DNA of 64,000 nucleotides, from positions 124,001 through 188,000 of the forward strand of contig JBJEHU010000037.1 of assembly GCA_051876355.1 (NCBI GenBank). Direction: 5' to 3'. Shown piece after piece: positions 9,474-17,958 of the stretch; the first letter of the stretch is position 1, and each line of letters starts with the position of its first letter. The stretch comes from Olsenella_L sp051876355 (GTDB lineage Bacteria; Actinomycetota; Coriobacteriia; Coriobacteriales; Atopobiaceae). Both the position numbers and the translations under genes were made by a program. Under the pieces are notes generated by a model that ran no database searches, was not told the DNA's origin, and saw nothing but the letters and a program-made list of their open reading frames with translations.

Positions 9474-9510
9474 GCAGCCCACCTGCTTTTTGACATTGCA
9501 GGTGGGCTGC
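9474..9510. terminator. Bidirectional hairpin terminator
   Basis: A perfect 13-bp inverted repeat (GCAGCCCACCTGC with its complement) around an 11-base loop, between the convergent esterase remnant and deoR-type gene. T-rich sequence (ATGCTTTTGG) follows on the plus strand. Confidence 0.7.
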
Positions 9511-9554
9511 ATGCTTTTGGATGCGCAGATCAATTCATGGCCGTCCGCCTGAAA

Positions 9555-10316
9555 CTAGTCGGAATCGATCAGGAGGCAGTTCGCTTTCTCCAGGCTCTCA
9601 TGCCACTCTGCGCTCAGCGGTCGGTCTGTGATGATTCCTGACGCTTCATTGAAGTCGCAGAGATGGACGAAGGAGGTATTGTCGAACTTGGAATAGTCGG
9701 CAACGAAATAGGTTCGTTGCGAATGTTCAAGAACAATCCTTCTCACGTCATTCCAACGGTCGGTGGAATCGGTGATGCCGCTCTTCAGAGACAGAGATCG
9801 GCTGGACAAGAATGATGTATCGACGTAGTAGTGCTCTATCGTCAGCTTAGCGATCGGTCCGTAGAAAGCCTTCTCGGTCGACGAATAGTTGCCGCCTATG
9901 CCTATGAGCTTGATGCTTGGGCATTTTGAAAGCATGTTCAGGATCATCAGATTGTTGGTCAGGACCGTGATGCGCATCTCCTGGAGCAGCTTTGCAATGT
10001 AGAAGCAGGTAGTGGAGTTGTCCAGGAAGATAGTATCGCCATTGCTGACAAACTGCAGGCATCGGGCGGCAATGATCTCCTTGCTGTCGCGGTACGCCGT
10101 CGTCCTTATATTGACGTCTACCAGGTTGTCAACGCCAGTCTGGACATAGGCCCCTCCATAGGAGCGTTTGAGTGTGCCTTCAGATTCGAGGACCTTGAGG
10201 TCTCTTCGTATGGTTTCGTCGGTAACCGAGAAGATGCTCGCTAATTCTGATACCGAAGCGCTTTTCTTCTCGCGTACTACCTCTGCTATTTTCTGACGTC
10301 TGACTGCACCGATCAT
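9555..10316 (-). CDS. DeoR-family transcriptional regulator
   Basis: A 253-residue sugar-operon regulator. The N-terminal winged helix (RRQKIAEVVREKKSASVSELASIFSVTDETIRRDLKVLE) is a classic DeoR HTH, followed by KRSYGGA and a DeoR C-terminal sensor domain with GDTIFLDNSTTC and LTNNL, which binds phosphorylated sugars. The ATG at 10316 gives standard family length, with GGTGG just upstream; the open frame extends beyond it without DeoR homology. It is divergent from the aldolase-PTS operon starting at 10547, so it most likely represses that operon and responds to its sugar phosphate. Confidence 0.88.
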   Translation of the reverse strand: MIGAVRRQKIAEVVREKKSASVSELASIFSVTDETIRRDLKVLESEGTLKRSYGGAYVQTGVDNLVDVNIRTTAYRDSKEIIAARCLQFVSNGDTIFLDNSTTCFYIAKLLQEMRITVLTNNLMILNMLSKCPSIKLIGIGGNYSSTEKAFYGPIAKLTIEHYYVDTSFLSSRSLSLKSGITDSTDRWNDVRRIVLEHSQRTYFVADYSKFDNTSFVHLCDFNEASGIITDRPLSAEWHESLEKANCLLIDSD

Positions 10317-10546
10317 TGTCCACCAGTCCGAAGGGCCTTGATATCTTGGTAGAGCATAAATAATGACTCTTTTAGGCTGCTGGCGCTCTGGTCTTTCGCA
10401 AAAACTACCGCTCACCGGCAAATCAACAACATCGGGCAAAATCCCAAAATTAAACCCTACATAGATCTGAATGTGCGCGTAATATCAGGCACTGTGTTGA
10501 GTGTTTGTGTTGGAAAATGTTGGACTGTGGAAGGGTGGTGAAGATA
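10317..10546. promoter_or_regulatory. Divergent control region between deoR-type gene and aldolase-PTS operon
   Basis: 230 bp, AT-richer than its surroundings. It holds a TAATAT at 10480-10485 that could be a -10 for the plus-strand operon, and TGTTGR repeats at 10495, 10508 and 10518 just ahead of the aldolase start. A DeoR-type repressor usually binds in such a position; the exact operator is not determined here. Confidence 0.4.
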
Positions 10547-11263
10547 ATGCAACAGAAATACATGTCTGAAGAGGAGGCCCGCAACGCTATCGTCGAAGCC
10601 GGCAGGCGCATGTACGAACACGGCTATGTCGTGACCAACGATGGCAACATCTCCGTCAAGATTTCCGACTCAGAGATCGTAGTCACCCCTACGGGGGTTT
10701 CCAAGGGGTTCATGACGCCGGAAATGCTGGTGAAGATGAATCTGGATGGCGATGTGCTTGCTGCCGAAGGAACAAAGCCTTCCAGCGAGGTGAAGATGCA
10801 CCTGCGTGTGTATGCGGAAAGCGACGCGGTGACCGCGGTCGTCCACGCACATCCGATCTATGCAACATCTTATGCGATAGCGGGCATTCCGCTGGATGAG
10901 CCGATTCTGTCCGAAGCGATGCTCCAGGTAGGAGCTGTGCCCATAGCTAAGTATGCAAAGCCGGGAACCTACGACGTGCCGGATGGGATCGCTCCCTTCG
11001 TGAAGGGCTACGGAGCGGTGCTTCTTTCAAATCATGGGGCTCTGACATGGGGGACGACGCTGGGGGAGGCGTTTGCCCGCATGGAAGTGCTCGAGAACTA
11101 TGCCCATATCAGCTTTGTGGTGAGTCAGCTCGGGGGAGGACGCGGACTCGATGCAGAGCAGGTGGCTGGGCTTGAAGGCATCCGCAAAGATATGGGGCTC
11201 GCTGCGATTGCCATGCCCAAGGGCCGCCCTGACAGGGAGAACGGGGAGGACCTTATTCCATAG
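10547..11263 (+). CDS. Class II aldolase (L-fuculose-phosphate aldolase family)
   Basis: A 238-residue zinc aldolase/epimerase-fold protein. Visible family features: TNDGNISVK, VTPTGVSKG, SSEVKMH (catalytic Glu region), VVHAHP with the zinc pair His-x-His, SNHGALTWG with the third zinc ligand, and a C-terminal His. FucA-like enzymes split ketose-1-phosphates into dihydroxyacetone phosphate and an aldehyde. The ATG at 10547 (MQQKYMSEEEA) follows AAGGGTGGTGAAG. It is the first gene of the PTS operon and divergent from a DeoR regulator, so it probably cleaves the sugar phosphate made by the PTS. The exact substrate is unknown. Confidence 0.85.
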   Translation: MQQKYMSEEEARNAIVEAGRRMYEHGYVVTNDGNISVKISDSEIVVTPTGVSKGFMTPEMLVKMNLDGDVLAAEGTKPSSEVKMHLRVYAESDAVTAVVHAHPIYATSYAIAGIPLDEPILSEAMLQVGAVPIAKYAKPGTYDVPDGIAPFVKGYGAVLLSNHGALTWGTTLGEAFARMEVLENYAHISFVVSQLGGGRGLDAEQVAGLEGIRKDMGLAAIAMPKGRPDRENGEDLIP

Positions 11264-11317
11264 GCAGCGCAGTCATCTTCAGGCGCTGATGATGAATGGG
11301 GTGAAGGGTATTTCGTT

Positions 11318-11770
11318 ATGCTTTTGAGGAAAGAGCTTGTCAACGTCAACCTCGAGGCATCGTCCAAGGAGGACCTGCTTCGAAAGCTTGCAAACGAGTT
11401 TCTGGACGAAGGCTTGGTGAAGCCGTCGTTCCCTCAGGCCATTCTCGACAGGGAAGCAGTGTATCCCACAGGCCTGCCGGCAGTGGCATTTGATATTGCC
11501 ATTCCGCACTGTGCAGCATCGAACGTCAATGAGACATCGATGGCCGTGGCGACCCTTGCGCATCCCGTCGAATTCCAGCAGATGGGATCGGCGGAAATAA
11601 CGCTGCATCCAGAAGTGGTCTTCATGCTCGCTATCCAGGATCCAGACAAGCAGCTGGAGACGCTCCAGAAAATCATGGCTGTCATTCAGGACCGCGAACT
11701 GCTCGAGAACATCCGCTCTGCAAAGAATGCGGACGAGCTGTACGGCCTGCTGGCACCGAAGGTCAATTAG
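11318..11770 (+). CDS. PTS EIIA component, galactitol/fructose type
   Basis: A 150-residue single-domain EIIA of the PTS_EIIA_2 (fructose-mannitol/GatA) fold. The phosphorylated histidine is His64 in IPHC, and MLLRKEL...LEASSKEDLLRKLA at the start and LAIQDPDKQLETL later are typical. It accepts phosphate from HPr and passes it to the EIIB encoded next. In most bacteria HPr would be the product of the ptsH gene; one is present in this window at 32449. Separate IIA, IIB and IIC genes in this order match the galactitol PTS arrangement. Confidence 0.88.
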   Translation: MLLRKELVNVNLEASSKEDLLRKLANEFLDEGLVKPSFPQAILDREAVYPTGLPAVAFDIAIPHCAASNVNETSMAVATLAHPVEFQQMGSAEITLHPEVVFMLAIQDPDKQLETLQKIMAVIQDRELLENIRSAKNADELYGLLAPKVN

Positions 11771-11815
11771 GGTCAATCTGCCGGAAAGTCCGGCAAAGCG
11801 AGGAAGGAAGAAATC

Positions 11816-12118
11816 ATGTCCAAGAAAGTCAAGTTCCTGTCTGTGTGCGGATCCGGCGTGGTCACCTCCCACATGATGGCCAACAAGATCGTCGACATGC
11901 TCTCCGATGAGGGCTATGACGCAGAAGCTGACGAGTGCAATCCCTCCGAGCTCGATGGCTACCTGATGCGTGGCAAGTATGACTTCATCGCGAACTCCAG
12001 CCCCATCGGCGACTCCCATGGGGTGCCGGCATTCTCTGCAATGGGCCTCATCACGGGTCTGGGCGACGAAGAGTTCCTCGAGCAGGTGCTCGACCTTCTG
12101 CACAAGGAAGGCAAGTAG
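11816..12118 (+). CDS. PTS EIIB component, galactitol type
   Basis: A 100-residue EIIB of the lactose/galactitol P-loop-like group. Cys11 in SVCGSGVVTS is the phosphocysteine; a serine-rich loop NSSPIGD follows later. It transfers phosphate from EIIA to the sugar bound by EIIC at the membrane. GAGGAAGGAAGAAATC gives a strong ribosome site ahead of the ATG. It lies between the EIIA and EIIC genes. Confidence 0.9.
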   Translation: MSKKVKFLSVCGSGVVTSHMMANKIVDMLSDEGYDAEADECNPSELDGYLMRGKYDFIANSSPIGDSHGVPAFSAMGLITGLGDEEFLEQVLDLLHKEGK

Positions 12119-12160
12119 GGCTGGTAAGCAGGAAGCAGCAAATAGAGAGGAAGGGAAAGC

Positions 12161-13585
12161 ATGGATGCATTCCTTAACTCCTTGAACCTGTTCTTCACGA
12201 CGTTCAAGGCGGCCGTCTTTGTCCCTGTATTCATTTTCATCATCGCTCTTGCCATGGGCGTGAAGCCCAAGAAGGCATTTTTCTCTGCTCTGTCGGCTGG
12301 CGTTGGCCTTGAGGGCTTCTCGCTGGTCATCGGCACCTATAGCCCGATTCTCCAGCCGATTATCGACAACATGATCAACTCTGTCGGCATCAATCTGCCA
12401 ATCGTCGACCTCGGCTGGCAGACGACCTCGATCATCGCCTATTCCTATCAGGTAGGCATGATCTACATCGCTGTCGCTATCGCGCTTCAGGTCATCCTGT
12501 ATCTTGCCAAGTACACGACGATCTTCCAGGCTGGCGACCTTTGGAACAACTACTCCTACTTTGCCTGGGGCTCCTGCCTCTTCGTCCTGACGGGCAACTT
12601 CTGGCTTGCAATGGCATGCATGGTCGTGCAGCAGCTCTATACCCTTCTGTGCACCGAAATCATTGCCAAGCGCTGGTCGACCTACTATGGCTATCCGAAC
12701 TGCTCCATTGCCTCTCTCCATACTGCAACCTGCGGCATCATCGCTGTGCCGCTGAACCTTCTCCTCGACAAGCTTGGCCTCTACAAGACCAATGCCGATC
12801 CCCAGACGCTTCGCCAGAAGCTCGGCTTCATCGGCGAGCCCATGACGCTCGGCCTGTTCCTTGGCATCCTTATCGGTATCATCGGCGATTTCAACAAGCT
12901 GGGGGATCTTGCCACCTGGGGCGAGATCACGACGTGCGGCATCGCAACGGCTGCTGTTATGGCTGTCTTCCCGAAGGTCTCGGGCATCTTTGCAGGCTCC
13001 TTCTCTGCCATCACCGAAGCTGGCAAGAAGAAGATGAAGAAGGCGGGGACGAGCAATCGCGAATGGTATCTGGCTGTCAATGACGCAACCGGCTACGGTG
13101 AAGCGGCAACCCTGATCACGGGCATCCTGCTCATGCCGGTCACCCTGCTTGTCGCCTTCATCCTCCCTGGAAACCTTACGCTCCCGATGCTTGACCTTGT
13201 CGCCATTCCTTACATCATCCAGCCGTTTGTGGCCTGCTCCAACGGCAATATCGTCAAGTCGTTCATTGGCGGCCTGGTCTTCATGATCATCGATCTGTAC
13301 TGCTGCTCGCTGACTGGTGCTGCATTTACGCAGGTCGCAGTATCGACTGGCATTGACATGGGCTCCTATGGCATGATCACTTCTCTTGTCATTCTTGGCC
13401 AGCCTGTCGGCGCCATCATCTTCATGGCATTCCTCAGCCAGAATCCCGTCATCATCGCCCTTGTCGTTGTTGTCTACATCGTCTGCTACATCCTCGTCCA
13501 CAAGAACATGGATACTATCCATGCCTTCATCGAGAACTCTGCGGTGAACCACCAGATTGGCGTTCCTGCACCGGCAGCTGAGTAG
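12161..13585 (+). CDS. PTS EIIC component, galactitol-type permease
   Basis: A 474-residue integral membrane permease with about nine hydrophobic segments and the PTS_IIC galactitol/SgcC signature features: GVGLEGFSLVIG near the N-terminus, LGWQTTSIIAYS, and GEITTCGIATAAVMAVFPK in the middle. It carries the sugar across the membrane while EIIB phosphorylates it. Its 42-bp spacing from EIIB and AGGAAGGG ribosome site suggest one transcript. Related proteins carry galactitol or other polyols and pentoses, so the substrate must come from experiment. Confidence 0.88.
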   Translation: MDAFLNSLNLFFTTFKAAVFVPVFIFIIALAMGVKPKKAFFSALSAGVGLEGFSLVIGTYSPILQPIIDNMINSVGINLPIVDLGWQTTSIIAYSYQVGMIYIAVAIALQVILYLAKYTTIFQAGDLWNNYSYFAWGSCLFVLTGNFWLAMACMVVQQLYTLLCTEIIAKRWSTYYGYPNCSIASLHTATCGIIAVPLNLLLDKLGLYKTNADPQTLRQKLGFIGEPMTLGLFLGILIGIIGDFNKLGDLATWGEITTCGIATAAVMAVFPKVSGIFAGSFSAITEAGKKKMKKAGTSNREWYLAVNDATGYGEAATLITGILLMPVTLLVAFILPGNLTLPMLDLVAIPYIIQPFVACSNGNIVKSFIGGLVFMIIDLYCCSLTGAAFTQVAVSTGIDMGSYGMITSLVILGQPVGAIIFMAFLSQNPVIIALVVVVYIVCYILVHKNMDTIHAFIENSAVNHQIGVPAPAAE

Positions 13586-13627
13586 CAGCAGGCGATGCGC
13601 TAGCCAGAAAGAAGGAGATTCATCCCT

Positions 13628-14299
13628 ATGCCTTCCGCAAAAGACGTAAAGCCGGAGCTCCAGGAGCTTGTCAGGCTGTCCGGTATCCGCATGATCGACT
13701 CTGGTCTTACTGTAGCAACCTGGGGAAACATCAGCTGCTGCGATCGGGAGACCGGGCTCATGTACATCACGCCCAGCGGCATGAACTATCATGAGATTGT
13801 CGACGACGATATCAATGTGTACGACCTCGAGGGCAATCTCGTGCAGGGACATAGGCGTCCCTCCATCGAGCATGATCTGCATCGCGGCATGTACAATGCG
13901 CGGCCCGAGATTTCGGCATGCGTCCATACCCATCCCATCTTCTCGACGGTGTTTTCGTCGATGGGGGAGGATATTCCTATCAATCTTCACGACGAAGCGG
14001 CGCAGGCGCTGGGCGATACGGTACACTGCGCGGACTACTGCCTGCCAGGGACGGTCGAGCTGGCAGACGCTGCCGTGAAGGCGATGGGCAAGAAGTCAAA
14101 CGCATGCCTTCTGCGCAACCATGGCGCAGTCTGCATCGGCGCAGATATGGATGGGGCTTTCAAGGTCTCGACTGTCCTGGAAATGGTTGCCGAGATCTAT
14201 TGGCGCATCCGCGCTACCGGTGGTACCTACATTCCCATATCCGATGAGAATGTCGCTGCCATGCAGGTGTTCGTCAAAACGAAGTACGGCCAGTACTAG
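13628..14299 (+). CDS. Second class II aldolase/epimerase-family protein
   Basis: A 223-residue protein of the same superfamily as the gene at 10547 but clearly diverged. It has VATWGNISC, YITPSGMNY, a SIEHDLHRGMY stretch, VHTHPIFST (zinc His-x-His), LRNHGAVCIG and further His. Family members include L-fuculose-1-phosphate aldolase and L-ribulose-5-phosphate 4-epimerase. It follows EIIC by 42 bp with AGAAGGAG upstream, so it belongs to the operon. Two different class II enzymes in one PTS operon suggest either epimerisation plus cleavage or two substrates. Confidence 0.83.
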   Translation: MPSAKDVKPELQELVRLSGIRMIDSGLTVATWGNISCCDRETGLMYITPSGMNYHEIVDDDINVYDLEGNLVQGHRRPSIEHDLHRGMYNARPEISACVHTHPIFSTVFSSMGEDIPINLHDEAAQALGDTVHCADYCLPGTVELADAAVKAMGKKSNACLLRNHGAVCIGADMDGAFKVSTVLEMVAEIYWRIRATGGTYIPISDENVAAMQVFVKTKYGQY

Positions 14300-14323
14300 A
14301 AAAGATGCATGGAGAGACAGACC

Positions 14324-14869
14324 ATGAAGTACACGTATAAGTTCAAGATTGATGCGCCTACGTTCCGCAAGGCACTGTATTTCAATGCCTTCGCGCGCAA
14401 GCGTACTCAGCTGGCTTTTGTGATTGCTGCCTGGGTCGGCGCTATCGTGCTTGCCTGCATGAACGTCTTTGGCGGGCTGCAGCTATCGAACGTCGTGCAG
14501 ATCTGTTACATCGTGGTGCTGCTCTCTGTGCCTCTGCTTGTCTTTTCATGCGAAAGGGGCTGGCGCGAATATCGCGACAGCGGGCTTCCCGAGCGTGAAA
14601 GAAGCGTCTCGATCAGCGATGACTGGATGAAATTCCACATCAGCGGAGATCCATTTTCCGAAAAGGTGGAATGGCACAATATCTCGGCTGTCTTCGAGCT
14701 TGCAGAAGAGTTCATCATCTACCGGGATGCCGACCAGATGGTTGTCCTTCCGAAATCGGTGATGGGAGAAGATGACATTCCTCTCATGAGGAGTCTCTTC
14801 ATCAGCAAGCTGGGAAAGTGCTTCAAGGCACGTGTCTCGGTGCCCCAGAGCGAACGCATGGCGGCATAG
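14324..14869 (+). CDS. YcxB-like membrane protein
   Basis: A 181-residue protein with two adjacent hydrophobic segments (about 30-50 and 58-78) after a short N-terminal beta-like stretch, then a soluble domain. The layout and the WHNISAVFELAEEFIIYRDADQMVVLPKSVM region match the YcxB-like domain, where the last part resembles a PH-like fold. The ATG at 14324 is chosen for GGAG 9 bases upstream. It is the last gene before a strong terminator, so it seems to be part of the sugar operon, although no link between YcxB proteins and PTS uptake is established. Confidence 0.6.
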   Translation: MKYTYKFKIDAPTFRKALYFNAFARKRTQLAFVIAAWVGAIVLACMNVFGGLQLSNVVQICYIVVLLSVPLLVFSCERGWREYRDSGLPERERSVSISDDWMKFHISGDPFSEKVEWHNISAVFELAEEFIIYRDADQMVVLPKSVMGEDDIPLMRSLFISKLGKCFKARVSVPQSERMAA

Positions 14870-14891
14870 TTTCGGAGCCGAAGCTGGTCTA

Positions 14892-14922
14892 GCGGGGAGC
14901 ATGCACACTGCATGCTCCCCGC
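14892..14922 (+). terminator. Terminator of the aldolase-PTS operon
   Basis: A perfect 13-bp inverted repeat (GCGGGGAGCATGC) around ACACT, followed by TTTGCATCTTTC, 22 bp after the YcxB-like stop. Confidence 0.8.
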
Positions 14923-15073
14923 TTTGCATCTTTCGGTGTGGCTGAGGTCTTGGCGAGGATGCAGGCCCCTCCTGGAACAGCGGCAATGCCTTTCCGTTGA
15001 AGAGGAGCATGCAGAGTGCCCCCTCTTTCCGCCGCCTGGGCAGAAGGGGCCGCCAATGCTCAGCTGGTATGGA

Positions 15074-16019
15074 CTAGTCTTCGGTCGAGGTGCGCGTGCC
15101 GATGAGATGCTCGTCCATGTGCTCGAAGATCTCCTTCACGGTGATAGGCTTTCTGCCGACGAGCTCCTCAGAATCGTTGGTGAAGGTCGCCATCTGTCCA
15201 AGGCGGATGGCACGTCCGAAGGTCACCATGCCATCAGAGCAGAAGGGGAAGTTCTTGGCGGTGTCGGCCCACATCTCCTCAGTGGTGCGCGGGACGCCGA
15301 TCGAATCGAAAAAAGGCATACTGTGCATCGTCGTCGATGTAGCGGTAGGCGACCTTCTTCCCGGTGACCTCGGAGGCGATGGCAAGATAGTCTGCAATGG
15401 TCAGAAGCTCGGGGCCATTCACGTCCACGACACGGTCGGAACAGTCGCTCATGGCAGCATAGGCGGCAGCGACGGCGCAGTCGTCGCGCGAGATGAACGC
15501 CATCTTCCCGTCGCCCATGTTGTTGGCAAGGACACCATTGGTGTTCTCGAGGGCGTTCACGTAGTTCGAGACCATGGCCTCTGCATACTGGGAATCGCGC
15601 ATGAAGAGGTGGTGGATGGGCTGGGCAGACATGTAGGCTTCGGTCCAGACGTGGTCGTTCACCTCATAGGTATCGATATCCTTCTCGCCTGCGCCTACGA
15701 TCGAGGTGTAGACGATGCGGTCTGCTCCTGCCTTCACGGCAGCATCGATTGCATTCTTGTGGGCGGCGCGGCGCCTCGGTCCGACGAAGGGCATGGAGAT
15801 CAGGATGATGGTGTCGGCTCCCTGGAAGGTCTTGGCAAGGCCTTCGGGATCGTTGAAGTCGGCTACGCGGCAGTCGATGCCCTGGCCCTTGTAGCGGCCT
15901 GTTCCCTCCTCGGTCGGCGCTGCGAATATGAGGTCCTCATGGGGCCACTTCTCGAGCAGGACGTTTGCTGCCTTGGAGCCGAAATTGCCGTCGACGCCGT
16001 TCAGCAGGATCTTCTTCAT
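15074..16019 (-). pseudogene. NmrA-like NAD(P)-binding oxidoreductase, frameshifted
   Basis: The 5' part gives a Rossmann protein of the NmrA/atypical SDR group (ILLNGVDGNFGSKAANVLL, DTIILISMPFV, YTSIVGAGE, VDVNGPELLTIADYLAI). After AQYAFF the frame is lost. The correct frame resumes as FDSIGVPRTTEEMWAD and runs to IGTRTSTED at 15074. The break lies at a T6 run on the minus strand (plus A6 at about 15310-15316); removing one T restores a 314-residue protein. The start at 16019 has GGAG 7 bases upstream. Such proteins often sense redox state or reduce quinones. Either true decay or a base-count error in the run is possible. Confidence 0.75.
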
Positions 16020-16108
16020 GCCAGATCTCCGTCGATGCTGTGTCTTCAGGTACAGATTGAGCATATCGGGAATCTTCCGGCCTGTGCAGAGGCCATCTTG
16101 CTGGAGGG

Positions 16109-16129
16109 CCCATAAGCTCAGCTTATGGG
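16109..16129. promoter_or_regulatory. 21-bp perfect palindrome upstream of the NmrA-like gene
   Basis: CCCATAAGCT, a central C, then AGCTTATGGG. It covers the last codons of the LysR remnant and lies about 90 bp before the NmrA-like start. It could be a LysR terminator hairpin or an operator for the NmrA-like gene; no T-run follows on the minus strand, which favours an operator. Confidence 0.45.
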
Positions 16130-16917
16130 GTGTGTGCCCTGAGTGACGAGCAGATCTCCTGCAGGAACAGCCTGAGCTCGGGGCTCTCGTGTCCCTCTCT
16201 CCAGACGGCGGCATACCAGCTTTCGGCATGCCTTCCAGCAAAGGGGCGTATCGCCACATCGGCCGAGCGGACAAGTCCTCTCGAGATGATGGTGATGCCG
16301 CGGCCGAGGGAGACGCCGAGGACCAGCTCGTCGAAGGACTGCACATATTCGATGCCTGCTGGCTCGATGCCGTATGCAGCAAGGTTTTCGAGAAACAGGC
16401 TATTGAATCCCTGCCCATAGGACTCGTCCAGGGCAAGAAAGCGCCCGTGCGCAAGATCTTCCGGCGTCAGGCAATCCTTCTGGACCAGTGGTCTGTCGAA
16501 CGAGCAGATGATGCAGAGCTCGTATCGGAAGAGCCTCTCTGCCCTGATCGGGTCATGCGCCCCGAAGGTCTTTGCAAGGCCGAAGCAGCAGTCAGTCTCG
16601 CTGCCGTCCCTCCTCGAAAGTGCCCTTCCGGAACTCGAGAGAAATATCGGGATGGCGTCTGCGGAAGCCCTGCGCGAAGGCAAGGAGCTCGGGATTCTCT
16701 GCGGCACCGGTGAAGCCGACCGTGATGCCTGCGGTGCCAGAAGAGATGCCCTCGAGAAACCCTGCTGCTTCCTGCTCCATGGCAGAGGCGCAGTCAAAGA
16801 GCCGCGTCCCCTCTTCGGTGAGGGAGGGGCGCTGCGCGCTCCTGTCGAAGATTGCCTTTCTGGCCTTCATGGCGGCAAGCTCTGCCATCACGGCAAAGGT
16901 CGCCAGCAGGAGCCTCA
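16123..16917 (-). pseudogene. LysR-family regulator, deleted HTH and frameshift
   Basis: A LysR regulator can be followed in two frames. The N-terminal part reads LRLLLATFAVMAEL, then jumps to RKAIFDRSAQRPSLTEEGTRLFD, so about 30-35 residues containing the recognition helix are gone. A second break near 16600 (GRQRD then stop, versus SETDCCFGLAKTF) shifts the frame before the effector domain, which continues to SSLRAHTP at 16123. The usual ATG is also missing; only a TTG at 16917 remains, at the junction with the ABC remnant. It cannot bind DNA normally. It probably once controlled the NmrA-like gene or the neighbouring exporter. Confidence 0.8.
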
Positions 16918-16929
16918 AGGTGGCAGGGG

Positions 16930-17909
16930 AGCGCCAGGAGACGCTCGGCGTCCTCTCGGGCCTGGTCGAGGAGTACTATACCGGCCGCAATGTGATCCGC
17001 GCCTTCAAGCATGAGGAGGAAAGCGCCAGGAGCGTGAAGGCGGCCAATGAGGCGTGCTGCGCCACCTCGCAGAAGGCAGACTTCCTCGTGAACTGCGTGA
17101 ACCCGCTCGTCTGCCTCATCGGACGGCTCGCCACGGCGACCGTCGCCCTGATCTCGGGCGTGGCGCTCATCTCGGGAACCATGACCGTCGGTGTCGTCCA
17201 GGCCTTCTTCCAGTATATAGGCCTGGTGTCAGAGCCCCTGATGCACGATGTGAGCTTCGTCGCGGAGCCTGGCCAGACCATCGCGATTGTCGGCAAGACA
17301 GGGGCCGGCAAGACCACCCTCATCAACTTCCTGATGCGCTTCTACGAGGTGGATGGCGGGCGCATCCTGCTCGATGGGGTGGATACCAGGACGATGGCAA
17401 GGGCAGGGCTGCGGAGCAATTTCGGCATGGTCCTGCAGGATACCTGGCTCTTCGAAGGGGCCATTGCGGAAAACATCGCCTATGGACGCCCCGATGCCTC
17501 CCGCCACGATATCGTCCAGGCTGCCCGCGCTGCCCGTGCCGACTACTTCATCCGCACGATGCCCCATGGCTACGACACGAAGATCTCGGGCGATGCCGGA
17601 TTTTTGTCGGTCGGCCAGCGGCAGCTCCTGACGATTGCCCGCGTGCTTCTGGCAGAGCCTTCCGTGCTGATCCTCGACGAGGCGACCTCGAGCGTCGATA
17701 CGCGCACGGAGGCAGAGATCGGCAAGGCGATGGGGCATCTGATGGAGGGACGCACGAGCTTCGTGATCGCGCACCGTCTCTCGACGATCCGGGATGCCGA
17801 TACGATCCTGGTGATGGACCACGGCGACATCATCGAGAAGGGCTCGCATGAGGAGCTGCTTGCCCAGGGCGGCGCCTATGCAGCGCTCTACGAGAGCCAG
17901 TTCGCGTAG
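16930..17909 (+). pseudogene. ABC exporter remnant (partial membrane domain plus complete NBD)
   Basis: From about 16930 the frame reads as an ABCB-type exporter starting inside the membrane domain (GLVEEYYTGRNVIRAFKHE). After QAFFQYIGLVSEPL it jumps to MHDVSF, losing the linker and first NBD strand (about 60-70 residues) but keeping the frame. The NBD is otherwise whole: Walker A GKTGAGKTT, Q-loop QDTWLFEG, signature LSVGQRQLL, Walker B VLILDEATSSVD, H-loop IAHRLSTI. The first four or so membrane segments and the start codon are missing, cut at the junction with the LysR gene. A functional transporter is not expected. Confidence 0.85.
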
Positions 17910-17921
17910 CGCTTGCCGAAA

Positions 17922-17950
17922 AGAGGTTCCCTTTCAGATAGGGAGCCTCT
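17922..17950. terminator. Bidirectional terminator
   Basis: An 11-bp stem (AGAGGTTCCCT with AGGGAGCCTCT, one G-T pair) around TTCAGAT, flanked by AAAA and CTTT, between the convergent ABC remnant and acetyltransferase genes. Confidence 0.7.
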
Positions 17951-17958
17951 CTTTGTGC

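Noticed and set aside
11279..14026. A 915-codon open frame on the minus strand
   Set aside because: It is a shadow of the PTS genes and second aldolase; high GC codon bias leaves such frames open. The plus-strand genes have motifs and ribosome sites.
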